Shown here piece by piece: positions 1-7,666 of a stretch of DNA of 64,000 nucleotides. The notes below the pieces were generated by a model. It was given only the letters and a program-made list of their open reading frames with translations, was not told the DNA's origin and ran no database searches. Position 1 is the stretch's first letter. Each line of letters begins with the position of its first letter. A program made the translations under genes and the position numbers. Location of the stretch: positions 62,001 to 126,000 of the forward strand of contig NZ_FRAI01000005.1 of assembly GCF_900142275.1 (NCBI RefSeq), given 5' to 3'. This DNA comes from Anaerobranca californiensis DSM 14826 (GTDB taxonomy: Bacteria > Bacillota > Proteinivoracia > Proteinivoracales > Proteinivoracaceae).

Positions 1-121
1 ATCCTGTGGATATAGTAGAAACTGCTAATGATGTGTTTTCACCTAATTTCATTATAGAGCCTTTACCAAATTGTTTTTCGATTTGATGTAAGGCCATTTC
101 CAAAGCTTTTTTCTTTTCCAT
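1..121 (-). CDS. recA: RecA recombinase, N-terminal 40 codons (runs off the window)
   Basis: The reading frame starting at the ATG at 121-119 encodes a protein beginning [20 protein letters not shown], then a GSIMKLG segment, which is the typical RecA N-terminal helix and start of the core. RecA binds single-stranded DNA, promotes strand exchange and triggers LexA self-cleavage. Only the first 40 codons lie in the window, so the Walker A motif is not visible. The start is supported by a strong GGGGGAGG ribosome site 8 bases upstream. The gene has its own promoter with an embedded LexA box and lies downstream of cinA and a phosphoesterase gene, matching the usual cinA-recA order of Firmicutes. 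Confidence 0.95.
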   Translation of the reverse strand, partial: MEKKKALEMALHQIEKQFGKGSIMKLGENTSLAVSTISTG

Positions 122-155
122 ATGTAAACCTCCCCCGGAACAGTAATTTAATATA

Positions 156-184
156 ATTATAGAACATTTATTCGATGTATGCAA
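156..184 (-). promoter_or_regulatory. recA sigma-A promoter
   Basis: On the minus strand the -35 TTGCAT (179-184) and -10 TATAAT (156-161) are separated by exactly 17 bases. The start codon of recA lies 35 bases below the -10. The spacer contains the LexA box annotated separately, so repressor binding would block RNA polymerase directly. Confidence 0.85.
161..174 (-). promoter_or_regulatory. LexA (DinR) SOS box in the recA promoter
   Basis: The minus strand reads CGAATAAATGTTCT, which matches 12 of 14 positions of the Firmicute LexA consensus CGAACRNRYGTTYC. It overlaps the -10 edge and fills most of the -35/-10 spacer. Placement and match together make this a confident SOS operator by sequence; binding is inferred. 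Confidence 0.85.
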
Positions 185-206
185 GTTATTCTGTAAAAAA
201 ATATTT

Positions 207-1661
207 TTAGTCTATAGTACCATTTTCATTATTCTCTTCACTTTGAATTTCATAACCTTCTTCATGATGAATAATTAATTTTCTTTCCAAAGTAAATCCA
301 GAGCTTATATTATACACTTTGATAATATCTACTGCTGCTAAATATAAGGTTTCATTTTCACTAATTTTTAAATGCATTAATACAACACTATAAGGTACCT
401 CCTCCCTTGCAAGAAGTCCCCTAATACCTGCTGCTCCTGAAGTCCCTGGATTAATAATTATCGAACCGTTTTTTTCATAGATATTTATAGAATGGGTATG
501 TCCTTGGAGTAATACAGGGTATTTTCCAGCCAACTCTTCAGAGATAATAGGATGGTGGGAAACTACAAAAAAGGGCTTTAAATCACTTTCTTCAATGGTC
601 TTTTCTAACATTTGGGCCCGTTCTAAATAAACTTCTTTGGGAGGAACCGCCATAGCCGTAGTTTCTGAAGCTGGGTCGGCAATGCCAGCTATAGTTACTC
701 CACCAACTTGAATAACATCATTAATTAGTACAAAAACATTATCTATAGATTCCATAGTTTCAATAATAGCAGGAGAATCGTGGTTGCCGGGTATAAAAAT
801 GTAGGGAACATTGATCCCTTCTAATTTTCGTAATAATTCTCCTTCAAGGGGTGTACCATAATCACTAATATCTCCAGTATCTATAACTAGATCTACGGCA
901 AAATTTTCCACAATTTGTCTAATAAAATCATAGGCTATTGGGTGATTATGGATATCTGATACATGCAAAACTTTAATATCTCCATCAATGGCACCTAGAG
1001 GTTGTAAATATTGAATCCTTTCAAATAATCTATATAAATTTACTATCAATAAATCCATTTGTTCACTAAAATCCTCTAGCTTTTCTAAACTTTCTTCCAA
1101 AAGACCAAATATCCAAGGAGCCATTTGAAGAACTCCTTCAAATTCTGGATTGATAAAAAAAGCCCTTTCATTGTATGAAGAAAAAGCGGAAAAGAGAATA
1201 ATTGCAAAAACTAGTATTCCTATAGTTCCACCTAATAGAATATCTTTTGGTTTTTTGTAAAACAAGAAGGTTAAAATACTTCCCCCTATAAAAGTAAGGA
1301 AAAAATTACGGATTATAAAAATCCTTATCCTTCCCGATAAAATATTAATTATCGAAGTTAAAATTTCCCCTTGTTTTTCTCCTAAGGATAATTCTTCTAA
1401 CAAATTAAGATTAACATTAGTTAATGTAATAATAAACTTTAATGGAGGATTATGGGTTTCAGCCCTGACGATTCCTAATGGTGGTAAATAGATTTCCGTT
1501 AATCCTTTATTAAAAAAATTTAATTTTACATCGAGTTCAAAGGCTAAAACTTTAAATGAAGTATTGCTAAAAAAAGAGATAAATAAAATTGATCCTATTA
1601 GGGCTAAGATAAAGATATGCAGGTATTTATTTCCTAGTACTTTTAATAATTTGGTTTTCAT
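207..1661 (-). CDS. membrane-anchored calcineurin-like metallophosphoesterase
   Basis: The C-terminal half carries the binuclear-metal phosphoesterase motifs in order: SDIHNH (about residue 235), DTGDIS, PGNHD, SHHP and GHTHS. The N-terminal half has three predicted membrane segments (about 13-31, 116-135 and 141-162). Lysines sit at the N terminus and in the KKPK loop between segments 2 and 3, so by the positive-inside rule both are cytoplasmic and the catalytic domain is outside. The start is the ATG overlapping the cinA stop (ATGA), with AGGGAG upstream; a GTG two codons earlier is too close to that site. The substrate is unknown. It is not the usual recA-region YmdB, which lacks membrane segments. 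No clear terminator follows. Confidence 0.85.
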   Translation of the reverse strand: MKTKLLKVLGNKYLHIFILALIGSILFISFFSNTSFKVLAFELDVKLNFFNKGLTEIYLPPLGIVRAETHNPPLKFIITLTNVNLNLLEELSLGEKQGEILTSIINILSGRIRIFIIRNFFLTFIGGSILTFLFYKKPKDILLGGTIGILVFAIILFSAFSSYNERAFFINPEFEGVLQMAPWIFGLLEESLEKLEDFSEQMDLLIVNLYRLFERIQYLQPLGAIDGDIKVLHVSDIHNHPIAYDFIRQIVENFAVDLVIDTGDISDYGTPLEGELLRKLEGINVPYIFIPGNHDSPAIIETMESIDNVFVLINDVIQVGGVTIAGIADPASETTAMAVPPKEVYLERAQMLEKTIEESDLKPFFVVSHHPIISEELAGKYPVLLQGHTHSINIYEKNGSIIINPGTSGAAGIRGLLAREEVPYSVVLMHLKISENETLYLAAVDIIKVYNISSGFTLERKLIIHHEEGYEIQSEENNENGTID

Positions 1662-2878
1662 GGACACATCTCCCTAAGTAAAAATCGAAGTTGATGTAAT
1701 GCTGTGATAACACACTTTTCTTTAATATTTTCCCTTGTACCGTAATAATTAAACTTTTTCGTTATAGTTTTGTAATTATTAACTGTAGATATGTATATTT
1801 CCCCTACTTCAACCCCAGAAGGAGCGGTAGGACCTAAAGCCCCTGTAATAGCTAAAGCTAAATCTGTCCCTGTTTTTTCCAAACTCATTTTTGCAAGTTT
1901 TTCTGTTAAATAAAAATCAATACCACTATTAGGAATATCTTCTATATTACAATTTAAGAACTCACTTTTACTTTTTAATGTATATAATATTTGACTTTGT
2001 TCTAATACCTTTGAACTCCCGGGTATATCAGTTATTGCTGAGGTAATAGCTCCACCGGTACAAGATTCTATGAGACTTAAAGATAAATTATTGTTAATCA
2101 TCCTTTCCACAATCAATTCACCTAGTTGGTCATCATCATAACCCCATATATAATCTTTTAATCTTTGCTGAATAATTTCAACCATTTTTTCTAAACTAGA
2201 AAGATTCCTTTTAGTAGTTACCCTTATATGGACCCCATCTACTTTAGCTAAAGGGGCAATTGTCGGGTCAGATTGTTCCTCTAATAAATCATCTATCAAT
2301 CTAACTAGTTGAGATTCACCGATACCATATGTTTTAATTATTTTTGAAATTATCTGTCCATCAGAATAATTTATCAAAAGATTTTCTACGGAATTTAAAA
2401 ACATAGGTTGTAATTCTCTAGGGGGACCTGGTAATAAAAAAATGTGTTTTTTATTATATTGAATGTAAATACCGGGAGCTGTTCCATTAGGATTAGGTAA
2501 AATCATAGCCCCTTTAGGAATGAGTCCTTGTTTTATATTATTTCTAGGCATTACTATACCCCGTTTTTCAAATTTACCTTTAATTTCTTGATAACATTGG
2601 TAGTTGAGAATTAGGGGTATTTTTAGGGTTTTAGCTACTACTTCTTTAGTTAAATCATCTTTTGTTGGACCTAATCCTCCTGTAAAAATTATTAGATCAG
2701 ATCTTTTTAAAGCAGTTTTAAAGACAGTGGCCAATCTTTCACTATTATCTCCTACTACCGTTTGAAAATATAAATCGATACCTAATTTAGCTAATCTTTC
2801 ACTTATAAATTTTCCATTAGTGTTCATAATATCTCCCAACAACAGTTCAGTACCAACATTTATTATTTCTCCAATCAA
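1658..2878 (-). CDS. cinA: CinA-like protein (nicotinamide-nucleotide amidohydrolase family)
   Basis: This 406-residue protein has the two-domain CinA layout. The N-terminal MoaB/MogA-like domain includes VGTELLLGDIMNTN and GGLGPTKDDLTKE. The C-terminal amidohydrolase domain begins near residue 250 and carries ESCTGG and DIPGSS. In the family the C-terminal domain deamidates NMN in pyridine nucleotide recycling, and the N-terminal domain has been linked to ADP-ribose hydrolysis. CinA is competence-induced in some streptococci. The start is a TTG at 2878-2876, placed 8 bases after a GGGGAGG site. The last codons overlap the start of the phosphoesterase gene by 4 bases, implying coupled translation. 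Confidence 0.93.
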   Translation of the reverse strand: MIGEIINVGTELLLGDIMNTNGKFISERLAKLGIDLYFQTVVGDNSERLATVFKTALKRSDLIIFTGGLGPTKDDLTKEVVAKTLKIPLILNYQCYQEIKGKFEKRGIVMPRNNIKQGLIPKGAMILPNPNGTAPGIYIQYNKKHIFLLPGPPRELQPMFLNSVENLLINYSDGQIISKIIKTYGIGESQLVRLIDDLLEEQSDPTIAPLAKVDGVHIRVTTKRNLSSLEKMVEIIQQRLKDYIWGYDDDQLGELIVERMINNNLSLSLIESCTGGAITSAITDIPGSSKVLEQSQILYTLKSKSEFLNCNIEDIPNSGIDFYLTEKLAKMSLEKTGTDLALAITGALGPTAPSGVEVGEIYISTVNNYKTITKKFNYYGTRENIKEKCVITALHQLRFLLREMCP

Positions 2879-2944
2879 TGTTTACACCTCCCCTAATTAA
2901 TATTCTACGTCCTTTTTTTAAATCCTCTATTGCATTATATTTAT

Positions 2945-2982
2945 AATTAAAGCCATAATCTATAAAAATTATGGCTTTAATT
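2945..2982. repeat. 15-bp perfect inverted repeat in the pgsA-cinA gap
   Basis: Arms AATTAAAGCCATAAT (2945-2959) and its exact complement (2968-2982) flank an 8-base spacer. Neither strand has a strong T run after it, so it is a poor intrinsic terminator. The right arm contains the proposed -10 of the cinA promoter, so it may be an operator or a hairpin at the 5' end of the cinA mRNA. Confidence 0.75.
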
Positions 2983-2996
2983 TGATAATATTTCAA
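2968..2996 (-). promoter_or_regulatory. candidate cinA promoter
   Basis: The minus strand has TTGAAA (2991-2996), 17 bases, then CATAAT (2968-2973). It lies between the pgsA terminator and the cinA start, where a promoter is needed. The -10 falls inside the 15-bp inverted repeat. Confidence 0.5.
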
Positions 2997-3074
2997 TTAA
3001 CCCCTTTATTATTTAGCAATATTTTTTCTGTTTTTATTTTTACATTTTCTATTTTGTAATATAAAGTTATGGTC

Positions 3075-3102
3075 AAAAAAAGGAGGGTTATTTTAACCCG
3101 CC
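3075..3102 (-). terminator. intrinsic terminator overlapping the end of pgsA
   Basis: On the minus strand a GGCGGGTTA / TAACCCTCC stem with one mismatch and a 3-base loop is followed by seven T. The upstream arm is the last pgsA codons, and the TAA stop (3090-3088) opens the downstream arm. Confidence 0.85.
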
Positions 3103-3675
3103 TTTTTTTATTACTTTTATGTTTTTATAGAAATAATCAAAACCTGAATATAGTGTTAGAAATACGGCAATATACAATGAAATTGTAGATATTGTATCAA
3201 TATATAAGTTATTTAATATCCATTTAAATAAAGGTATATCTATTTCTGTTAGTAATCCGGCATGAATAGTAATGGCAGAGATTGCTACTATCTGGCTAAT
3301 GGTTTTTAATTTCCCCCATTTACTAGCTGATATAACAATTCCTTCACCTGCTGCAATAACCCTTAAACCTGTAACAGCGAATTCTCTACTAAGAATTATA
3401 AAAGCAATCATAGGACTAATTTCTTTCATCCAAACTAATGCAAATAATGCAGCGGAAATTAACAATTTATCAGCTAGGGGATCTAAAAATTTACCAAAAT
3501 TAGTTACTTGTTTATGCTTCCTGGCGATGTAACCATCTAATCCATCGGTACTTGCAGCTATGATAAAAAAAGCCGCTGCTATAAGTTGACCAAAAGGTAT
3601 TCGAACTACAATTAACACGATAAAAATAGGTGCCAAAAATATTCTAGCTAAAGTAATTTTATTGGCTAGATTCAT
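3088..3675 (-). CDS. pgsA: CDP-diacylglycerol-glycerol-3-phosphate 3-phosphatidyltransferase
   Basis: PgsA makes phosphatidylglycerol phosphate, the committed step to the anionic membrane lipids phosphatidylglycerol and cardiolipin. The complete CDP-alcohol phosphotransferase signature is visible: D47-G48-x2-A51-R52-x8-G61-x3-D65-x3-D69. The 195-residue protein is mostly hydrophobic, with several membrane segments, and has the normal family length. The start ATG at 3675 follows AGGGGAGA and overlaps the end of rimO by 17 bases, so the two genes form one transcription unit. The hairpin terminator is built into the last codons. Confidence 0.95.
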   Translation of the reverse strand: MNLANKITLARIFLAPIFIVLIVVRIPFGQLIAAAFFIIAASTDGLDGYIARKHKQVTNFGKFLDPLADKLLISAALFALVWMKEISPMIAFIILSREFAVTGLRVIAAGEGIVISASKWGKLKTISQIVAISAITIHAGLLTEIDIPLFKWILNNLYIDTISTISLYIAVFLTLYSGFDYFYKNIKVIKKGGLK

Positions 3676-4993
3676 TCACAATCTCCCCTATCAAATCATA
3701 TTCATTACAATTTGTAATCAATACTTTAATAAAGTCACCGGGTAACTTATTATTATCTTTAACTGGCACTATTACCCTTCCATCTATTTGTGGAGCATCT
3801 CCATAAGTCCTTCCAATTATATATCCATTATCAAATCCTTCAATAATGATTTCAAATACTTTTCCTATTTTTTCTTTGTTAATAGTATGGGATATCCTTT
3901 TCTGTACCTTCATTAATCGGTGTTGGCGAAGCTTCTTAACCCTTTCACTTATTTGATTGGGCAGTTTAGCTGCAGCTGTTCCTTCTTCTCTAGAATAAGT
4001 AAATACCCCTAATCTATCTAATTTAATTTCTTCCACGAATCTAAGTAAGTTATTAAAATGTTCTTCAGTTTCTCCTGGAAAACCAACGATGATAGAAGTT
4101 CTAATAACTACATCTGGTATCCTTTTTCTGATTTTTTCAATAAGAAGAAGTAATTGTTCTTTGGTCTCCCTTCTCCCCATTTTCTTTAATATCTCATTAT
4201 CACCGTGTTGTATGGGCATATCAATATAATTACAAACTTTAGGTAATTTATTGATAGTTTCAATTATCTCATCTGTCATATATGTTGGATAACAGTATAA
4301 AATTCGAATCCACTTTAACCCTTCAATATCGTGGAGTTTTTTTAGTAATGTAGGAAGCATTAACTTACCATATAAATCTAATCCATAAACGGTGGTATCT
4401 TGAGCGACTAAAATTATTTCTTTAACTCCATTATCTACAAGTTTTTTCCCTTCTGCAACTATTGACTCTATAGATCTGCTACGATATTTACCCCTAAGTG
4501 CCGGTATAATGCAATAAGTGCAATGGTTGTCACAACCCTCGGCAATTTTAAGGTATGCAGTATATTTGGGTGTTGATAACATTCTAGGTGTTAAATCATC
4601 ATATAGGAACTGGAGATTATCAGTTGCAACAAATTTGTCTCCTTTTAAATTAGTTTGTATACAGTGGATAATCTTTTCATATTCCCCTGTACCTATAATA
4701 CCATCTATTTCAGGTATTTCTTGTAAAAGTTCTTCTTTATAACGTTGAACTAAACAACCAGTAACAATTAAAACTTGACAGTTCTCTGCTTTATATCTAG
4801 AAAACTCAATAATTGTGTCAATAGATTCTTTTTTCGCACTTTCTATAAAACCACAAGTATTAATAATAATAACATCTGCTTGTTTAGGTTCAGTAGTAAT
4901 AACATAACCTTCCTTTGACAAAATTCCCAACATAACCTCTGAATCTACTGTATTTTTAGGACATCCTAAACTAACTGTTGCAATTTTTACCAT
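3659..4993 (-). CDS. rimO: ribosomal protein S12 methylthiotransferase RimO
   Basis: RimO is a radical-SAM iron-sulfur enzyme that methylthiolates a conserved aspartate of ribosomal protein S12. The N-terminal domain has its three cluster cysteines at C11 (SLGCPKN), C47 (NTCGF) and C80 (TGC). The radical-SAM cluster motif is C154-x3-C158-x2-C161. A TRAM domain ends the protein. The GCPKNTVDSE sequence after C11 favours RimO over its tRNA-modifying relatives MiaB and MtaB. The start ATG at 4993 follows GGGAGG with good spacing; the frame is open for 36 codons upstream, but those codons overlap the promoter and have no ribosome site. It is the first gene of the rimO-pgsA unit. Confidence 0.94.
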   Translation of the reverse strand: MVKIATVSLGCPKNTVDSEVMLGILSKEGYVITTEPKQADVIIINTCGFIESAKKESIDTIIEFSRYKAENCQVLIVTGCLVQRYKEELLQEIPEIDGIIGTGEYEKIIHCIQTNLKGDKFVATDNLQFLYDDLTPRMLSTPKYTAYLKIAEGCDNHCTYCIIPALRGKYRSRSIESIVAEGKKLVDNGVKEIILVAQDTTVYGLDLYGKLMLPTLLKKLHDIEGLKWIRILYCYPTYMTDEIIETINKLPKVCNYIDMPIQHGDNEILKKMGRRETKEQLLLLIEKIRKRIPDVVIRTSIIVGFPGETEEHFNNLLRFVEEIKLDRLGVFTYSREEGTAAAKLPNQISERVKKLRQHRLMKVQKRISHTINKEKIGKVFEIIIEGFDNGYIIGRTYGDAPQIDGRVIVPVKDNNKLPGDFIKVLITNCNEYDLIGEIVNESSQ

Positions 4994-5018
4994 AATTCTT
5001 CCTCCCTTTGCCAATTTA

Positions 5019-5047
5019 AGTATAATATAAAGTGACAATTTAGTCAA
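5019..5047 (-). promoter_or_regulatory. sigma-A promoter of rimO-pgsA
   Basis: The minus strand has TTGACT (5042-5047), 17 bases, then TATACT (5019-5024). It sits directly after the rodZ terminator and 25 bases above the rimO start. Confidence 0.8.
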
Positions 5048-5063
5048 AAAAACTTTTTGTAAA

Positions 5064-5094
5064 CAAAGAAAAAGTGGAGAATTATTCCCCACTT
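5064..5094 (-). terminator. terminator whose loop is the rodZ stop codon
   Basis: The minus strand forms AAGTGGGGAA / TTCTCCACTT (one G-U pair) around a 3-base loop, followed by TTTCTTTG. The loop is exactly the TAA stop of rodZ (5084-5082). The T tract is short, so efficiency may be moderate. Confidence 0.75.
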
Positions 5095-5867
5095 CTTTCA
5101 AGGGTAATTATAGCATCTGTCCGGCCATCTTTATCTGAAAACTCTACTTGGACTCCATTGATAATTATTGTCCCATTTTTAGCTTTTCCAGCTTGGATAA
5201 CAATTTGATTTTCCGCTAAAATTAACAATTCTTCATCTTCCATAATTCCCCGCTTAATAGCTGTTGATCCGCCATCTACTTTAATATCAACCCAACACTG
5301 TCCTTGTACTATAAATAGTACTTCTAGTTTTTCTTCATCTATTACCCTATAATAATATTTATTATTCTTAATTTCTAATTCAATTGTTGGCTCATCAACT
5401 TCTTCTACCTCTTCCCCTTCATCAACTACCTTTTCTTCCTCTTCTGGGATAATTATAGGAGGATTATTAGGAATCTCTATATTATTTTTAGGTGTAATGA
5501 TATAAGTTACAATTAAATAAATGGCTAAAGCTAAGAAAGAAACTAAAACAGTAAAAAAGATGACACTACTATAATCTATAGATATTGAGGACCTTTTTAG
5601 AGGTTCCCTTTTTTTTCTACTAGAAATGGAAGAATCTAATGTAGTTGCAGTAGTTGTCTCTTCAAAAATTTCTAAATTAACAGCTTTAGCATAAAGCTTA
5701 ATAAAACCCTTAACATAAGGTCCTGGGGGTAATTTTTCAATATTGCCTTCTTCAATAGCTTTTACTTGGTCTTTTCTAAGTTTCGTTTTGTCAACAATAT
5801 CTTCTATCGTTAATCCCTTCAACTGTCTAGCTTCTTTTAATTCCTTACCTATTTCTTTAAAATCCAA
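5082..5867 (-). CDS. rodZ: RodZ-like cell-shape protein
   Basis: The N terminus is a helix-turn-helix of the RodZ/YmfM type (KGLTIEDIVDKTKLRKDQVKAI, about residues 17-40). One membrane segment follows (about 105-126), then a very acidic Glu/Val/Asp linker and a C-terminal DUF4115-type domain. RodZ binds MreB filaments through the cytoplasmic domain and links them to the cell-wall elongation machinery. The start is taken as TTG at 5867, 8 bases after GAGAGGTG; GTG codons at 5885 and 5876 overlap that ribosome site. It follows ymfK by 23 bases, as in B. subtilis. Confidence 0.88.
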   Translation of the reverse strand: MDFKEIGKELKEARQLKGLTIEDIVDKTKLRKDQVKAIEEGNIEKLPPGPYVKGFIKLYAKAVNLEIFEETTTATTLDSSISSRKKREPLKRSSISIDYSSVIFFTVLVSFLALAIYLIVTYIITPKNNIEIPNNPPIIIPEEEEKVVDEGEEVEEVDEPTIELEIKNNKYYYRVIDEEKLEVLFIVQGQCWVDIKVDGGSTAIKRGIMEDEELLILAENQIVIQAGKAKNGTIIINGVQVEFSDKDGRTDAIITLERSGE

Positions 5868-5890
5868 AGGAAACACCTCTCCCACTTAAA

Positions 5891-6652
5891 TTAACTTATA
5901 TCAAAGGATGAAAAATTTTGGCAAACTAACTCATAGTTAATTTCTTCATCTTCAGTTCTTCTTAATTCAATAGTATAGTCAATAATATCAGGAGAAAAAT
6001 CACCTTCTCTAAGTAAAATATCTGGATGTTCAATAACCTTAGGTATCGGTATTTTCATAATTTCCTTGAGTAATTCTCTATGTTTTTGGGATGCCCGGAA
6101 AGTAGACACGATACCATCAATAACTAAGACACAATCATCGGCTAATTCTTCTTCAGTTAAATTATTCCGCATTACTTGCCTCATCAAAGTTGAGGAAACC
6201 ATTATCCATTTTTTATTAGCATGAACACAAGCAGCGATAATAGATTCTGTTTTACCTACCCTTGGCATTCCCCTTACCCCAACTACTGGACAGGATTTTT
6301 GTAATAAGCCACCTAAAAAATCAACTAACATTCCTAAATCATCCCTAGTAAATCTAAAGGTATTAGGATTATCAGGGGATCTATGGATCATTTTTCCATG
6401 TTGAAGATTAATTCTGTCAATTAATGTAGGTCTTCGCAATGCAGTAATTTCAACGGTAGTGGAATTGGCTAATGCTCTTTTTAAAGTAATTATCTTTGAA
6501 TGATTATCTGAAAGGATGATTAACCCCCTCCTTTGGGGAGCTAGTCCATTAATCATCTTAATATTTATACCTAAAAGTCCTAAAAGAGTTGCAACATCCC
6601 CTAATACCCCTGGTCTATTTTGATGAATTATATATTCAAAATACCATTCCAT
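5891..6652 (-). CDS. ymfK: YmfK-family protein (DUF3388)
   Basis: The first 70 or so residues (MEWYFEYIIHQNRPGVLGDV onward) look like an ACT-type regulatory domain. Further on is a P-loop-like GMPRVGKTES (about residue 150) and a VLVIDG strand resembling Walker B, so nucleotide binding is plausible. I recognise the family as B. subtilis YmfK, which sits in the same place before rodZ; its function is not known to me. The start ATG at 6652 has GGGGGGA 5 bases upstream; the 21 upstream codons overlap the promoter. It has its own promoter after the nucleoside-importer terminator. Confidence 0.85.
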   Translation of the reverse strand: MEWYFEYIIHQNRPGVLGDVATLLGLLGINIKMINGLAPQRRGLIILSDNHSKIITLKRALANSTTVEITALRRPTLIDRINLQHGKMIHRSPDNPNTFRFTRDDLGMLVDFLGGLLQKSCPVVGVRGMPRVGKTESIIAACVHANKKWIMVSSTLMRQVMRNNLTEEELADDCVLVIDGIVSTFRASQKHRELLKEIMKIPIPKVIEHPDILLREGDFSPDIIDYTIELRRTEDEEINYELVCQNFSSFDIS

Positions 6653-6686
6653 AAAATCCCCCCATTTTCCCCTATCGATATAATAT

Positions 6687-6715
6687 ATTATAGCAAAACC
6701 TAAGTCTAAAACCAA
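6687..6715 (-). promoter_or_regulatory. promoter of ymfK-rodZ
   Basis: The minus strand has TTGGTT (6710-6715), 17 bases, then TATAAT (6687-6692), located between the importer terminator and the ymfK start. Confidence 0.72.
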
Positions 6716-6732
6716 CTAAATAATTATGGAAA

Positions 6733-6765
6733 AACAGAAAAGAAGTGCTTTTTAAACACTTCTTT
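6733..6765 (-). terminator. terminator after the nucleoside ABC importer operon
   Basis: Minus-strand arms AAAGAAGTG (6757-6765) and CACTTCTTT (6739-6747) enclose a 9-base loop and are followed by a T-rich tract ending in TTTTT. The hairpin begins at the TAA stop of the last permease gene. Confidence 0.8.
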
Positions 6766-7666
6766 ATCTCTCACTTTTATCATAAGGTTTTCCAATAGCT
6801 TTCGGTGCATGGGCTCTGCCGACAAAGGATGCCAATACGATTATTGTTATTACATAAGGGATAGTATTGATCAACTCCCTTGGAATAAAGGGAATTTGTA
6901 CCCCTGAAATGGATACTGCTTGAGCAAAGGCAAACAACAGACTTGCTAAAAATGCTCCAATAGGGTTCCACTTTCCAAAAATCATCGCTGCCAATGCGAT
7001 AAAGCCACGGCCAGCAGTCATTTCTTTTTGGAATATACCTAATTCACCGATAGATAAATGGGCACCGGCAAGGCCAGCAAAGGCACCACTTATAAGAACA
7101 CAGATAAAGCGAATCCGGTTAACATTGATACCTACTGTATCTGCAGCTTGGGGATGTTCCCCCACCGCCCTTATCCTCAAACCCCATGGTGTACGGTAGA
7201 GGATAAACCAAACTACCGGCACCATAATAAATGCTATATAGACTATCGGATTAAAGGATAGGGGACCTACTGTCCAAGTTGGTAGTCTACCGATTCTTGG
7301 GGATGTTCCTGAGACTTTCCAAATTATTTCAAGTAAAAATACCGTCAAACCACTGGCAAAAATGTTAATGGCAGTTCCACTGACAACTTGATTTGTTTTA
7401 AAGATAACTGTTACCACTGCATGGATACATGCTATTAATATACCCACGATAATGGCAAAAAGTAAACCGATCCAAGGTGAGCCAGTAAGGTGCATTCCAT
7501 ATATTGAAGCGAAGGCCCCTGTAAGCATAATCCCTTCTAGTGCTATGTTGATTACACCGGAACGTTCAGCAAATATACCACCTAAGGAGGCTAGAATTAA
7601 TGGAGTTGCTTGACGGATTGTAGACCAAAGTATAGTTAAAGTAAAAATTTGTAATATTACATCCAT
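6764..7666 (-). CDS. nucleoside-type ABC importer permease (NupQ/BmpD-like)
   Basis: This 300-residue hydrophobic protein has about eight membrane segments and the family hallmark GGIFAERSGVINIALEGIML near the N terminus. It belongs to the BPD_transp_2 permeases that pair with a longer permease, a double ATPase and a BMP lipoprotein to import nucleosides. Its ATG shares a base with the TAA stop of the preceding permease (TAATG), and the AAGGAGG site lies inside that upstream gene, so translation is probably coupled. It is the last gene of the importer operon, which then ends at a terminator. Confidence 0.92.
   Translation of the reverse strand: MDVILQIFTLTILWSTIRQATPLILASLGGIFAERSGVINIALEGIMLTGAFASIYGMHLTGSPWIGLLFAIIVGILIACIHAVVTVIFKTNQVVSGTAINIFASGLTVFLLEIIWKVSGTSPRIGRLPTWTVGPLSFNPIVYIAFIMVPVVWFILYRTPWGLRIRAVGEHPQAADTVGINVNRIRFICVLISGAFAGLAGAHLSIGELGIFQKEMTAGRGFIALAAMIFGKWNPIGAFLASLLFAFAQAVSISGVQIPFIPRELINTIPYVITIIVLASFVGRAHAPKAIGKPYDKSER

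Noticed and set aside
4994-5101. 36-codon upstream extension of rimO
   Set aside because: It would run over the mapped promoter elements and part of the rodZ terminator, and it lacks a ribosome site, whereas the ATG at 4993 has one.
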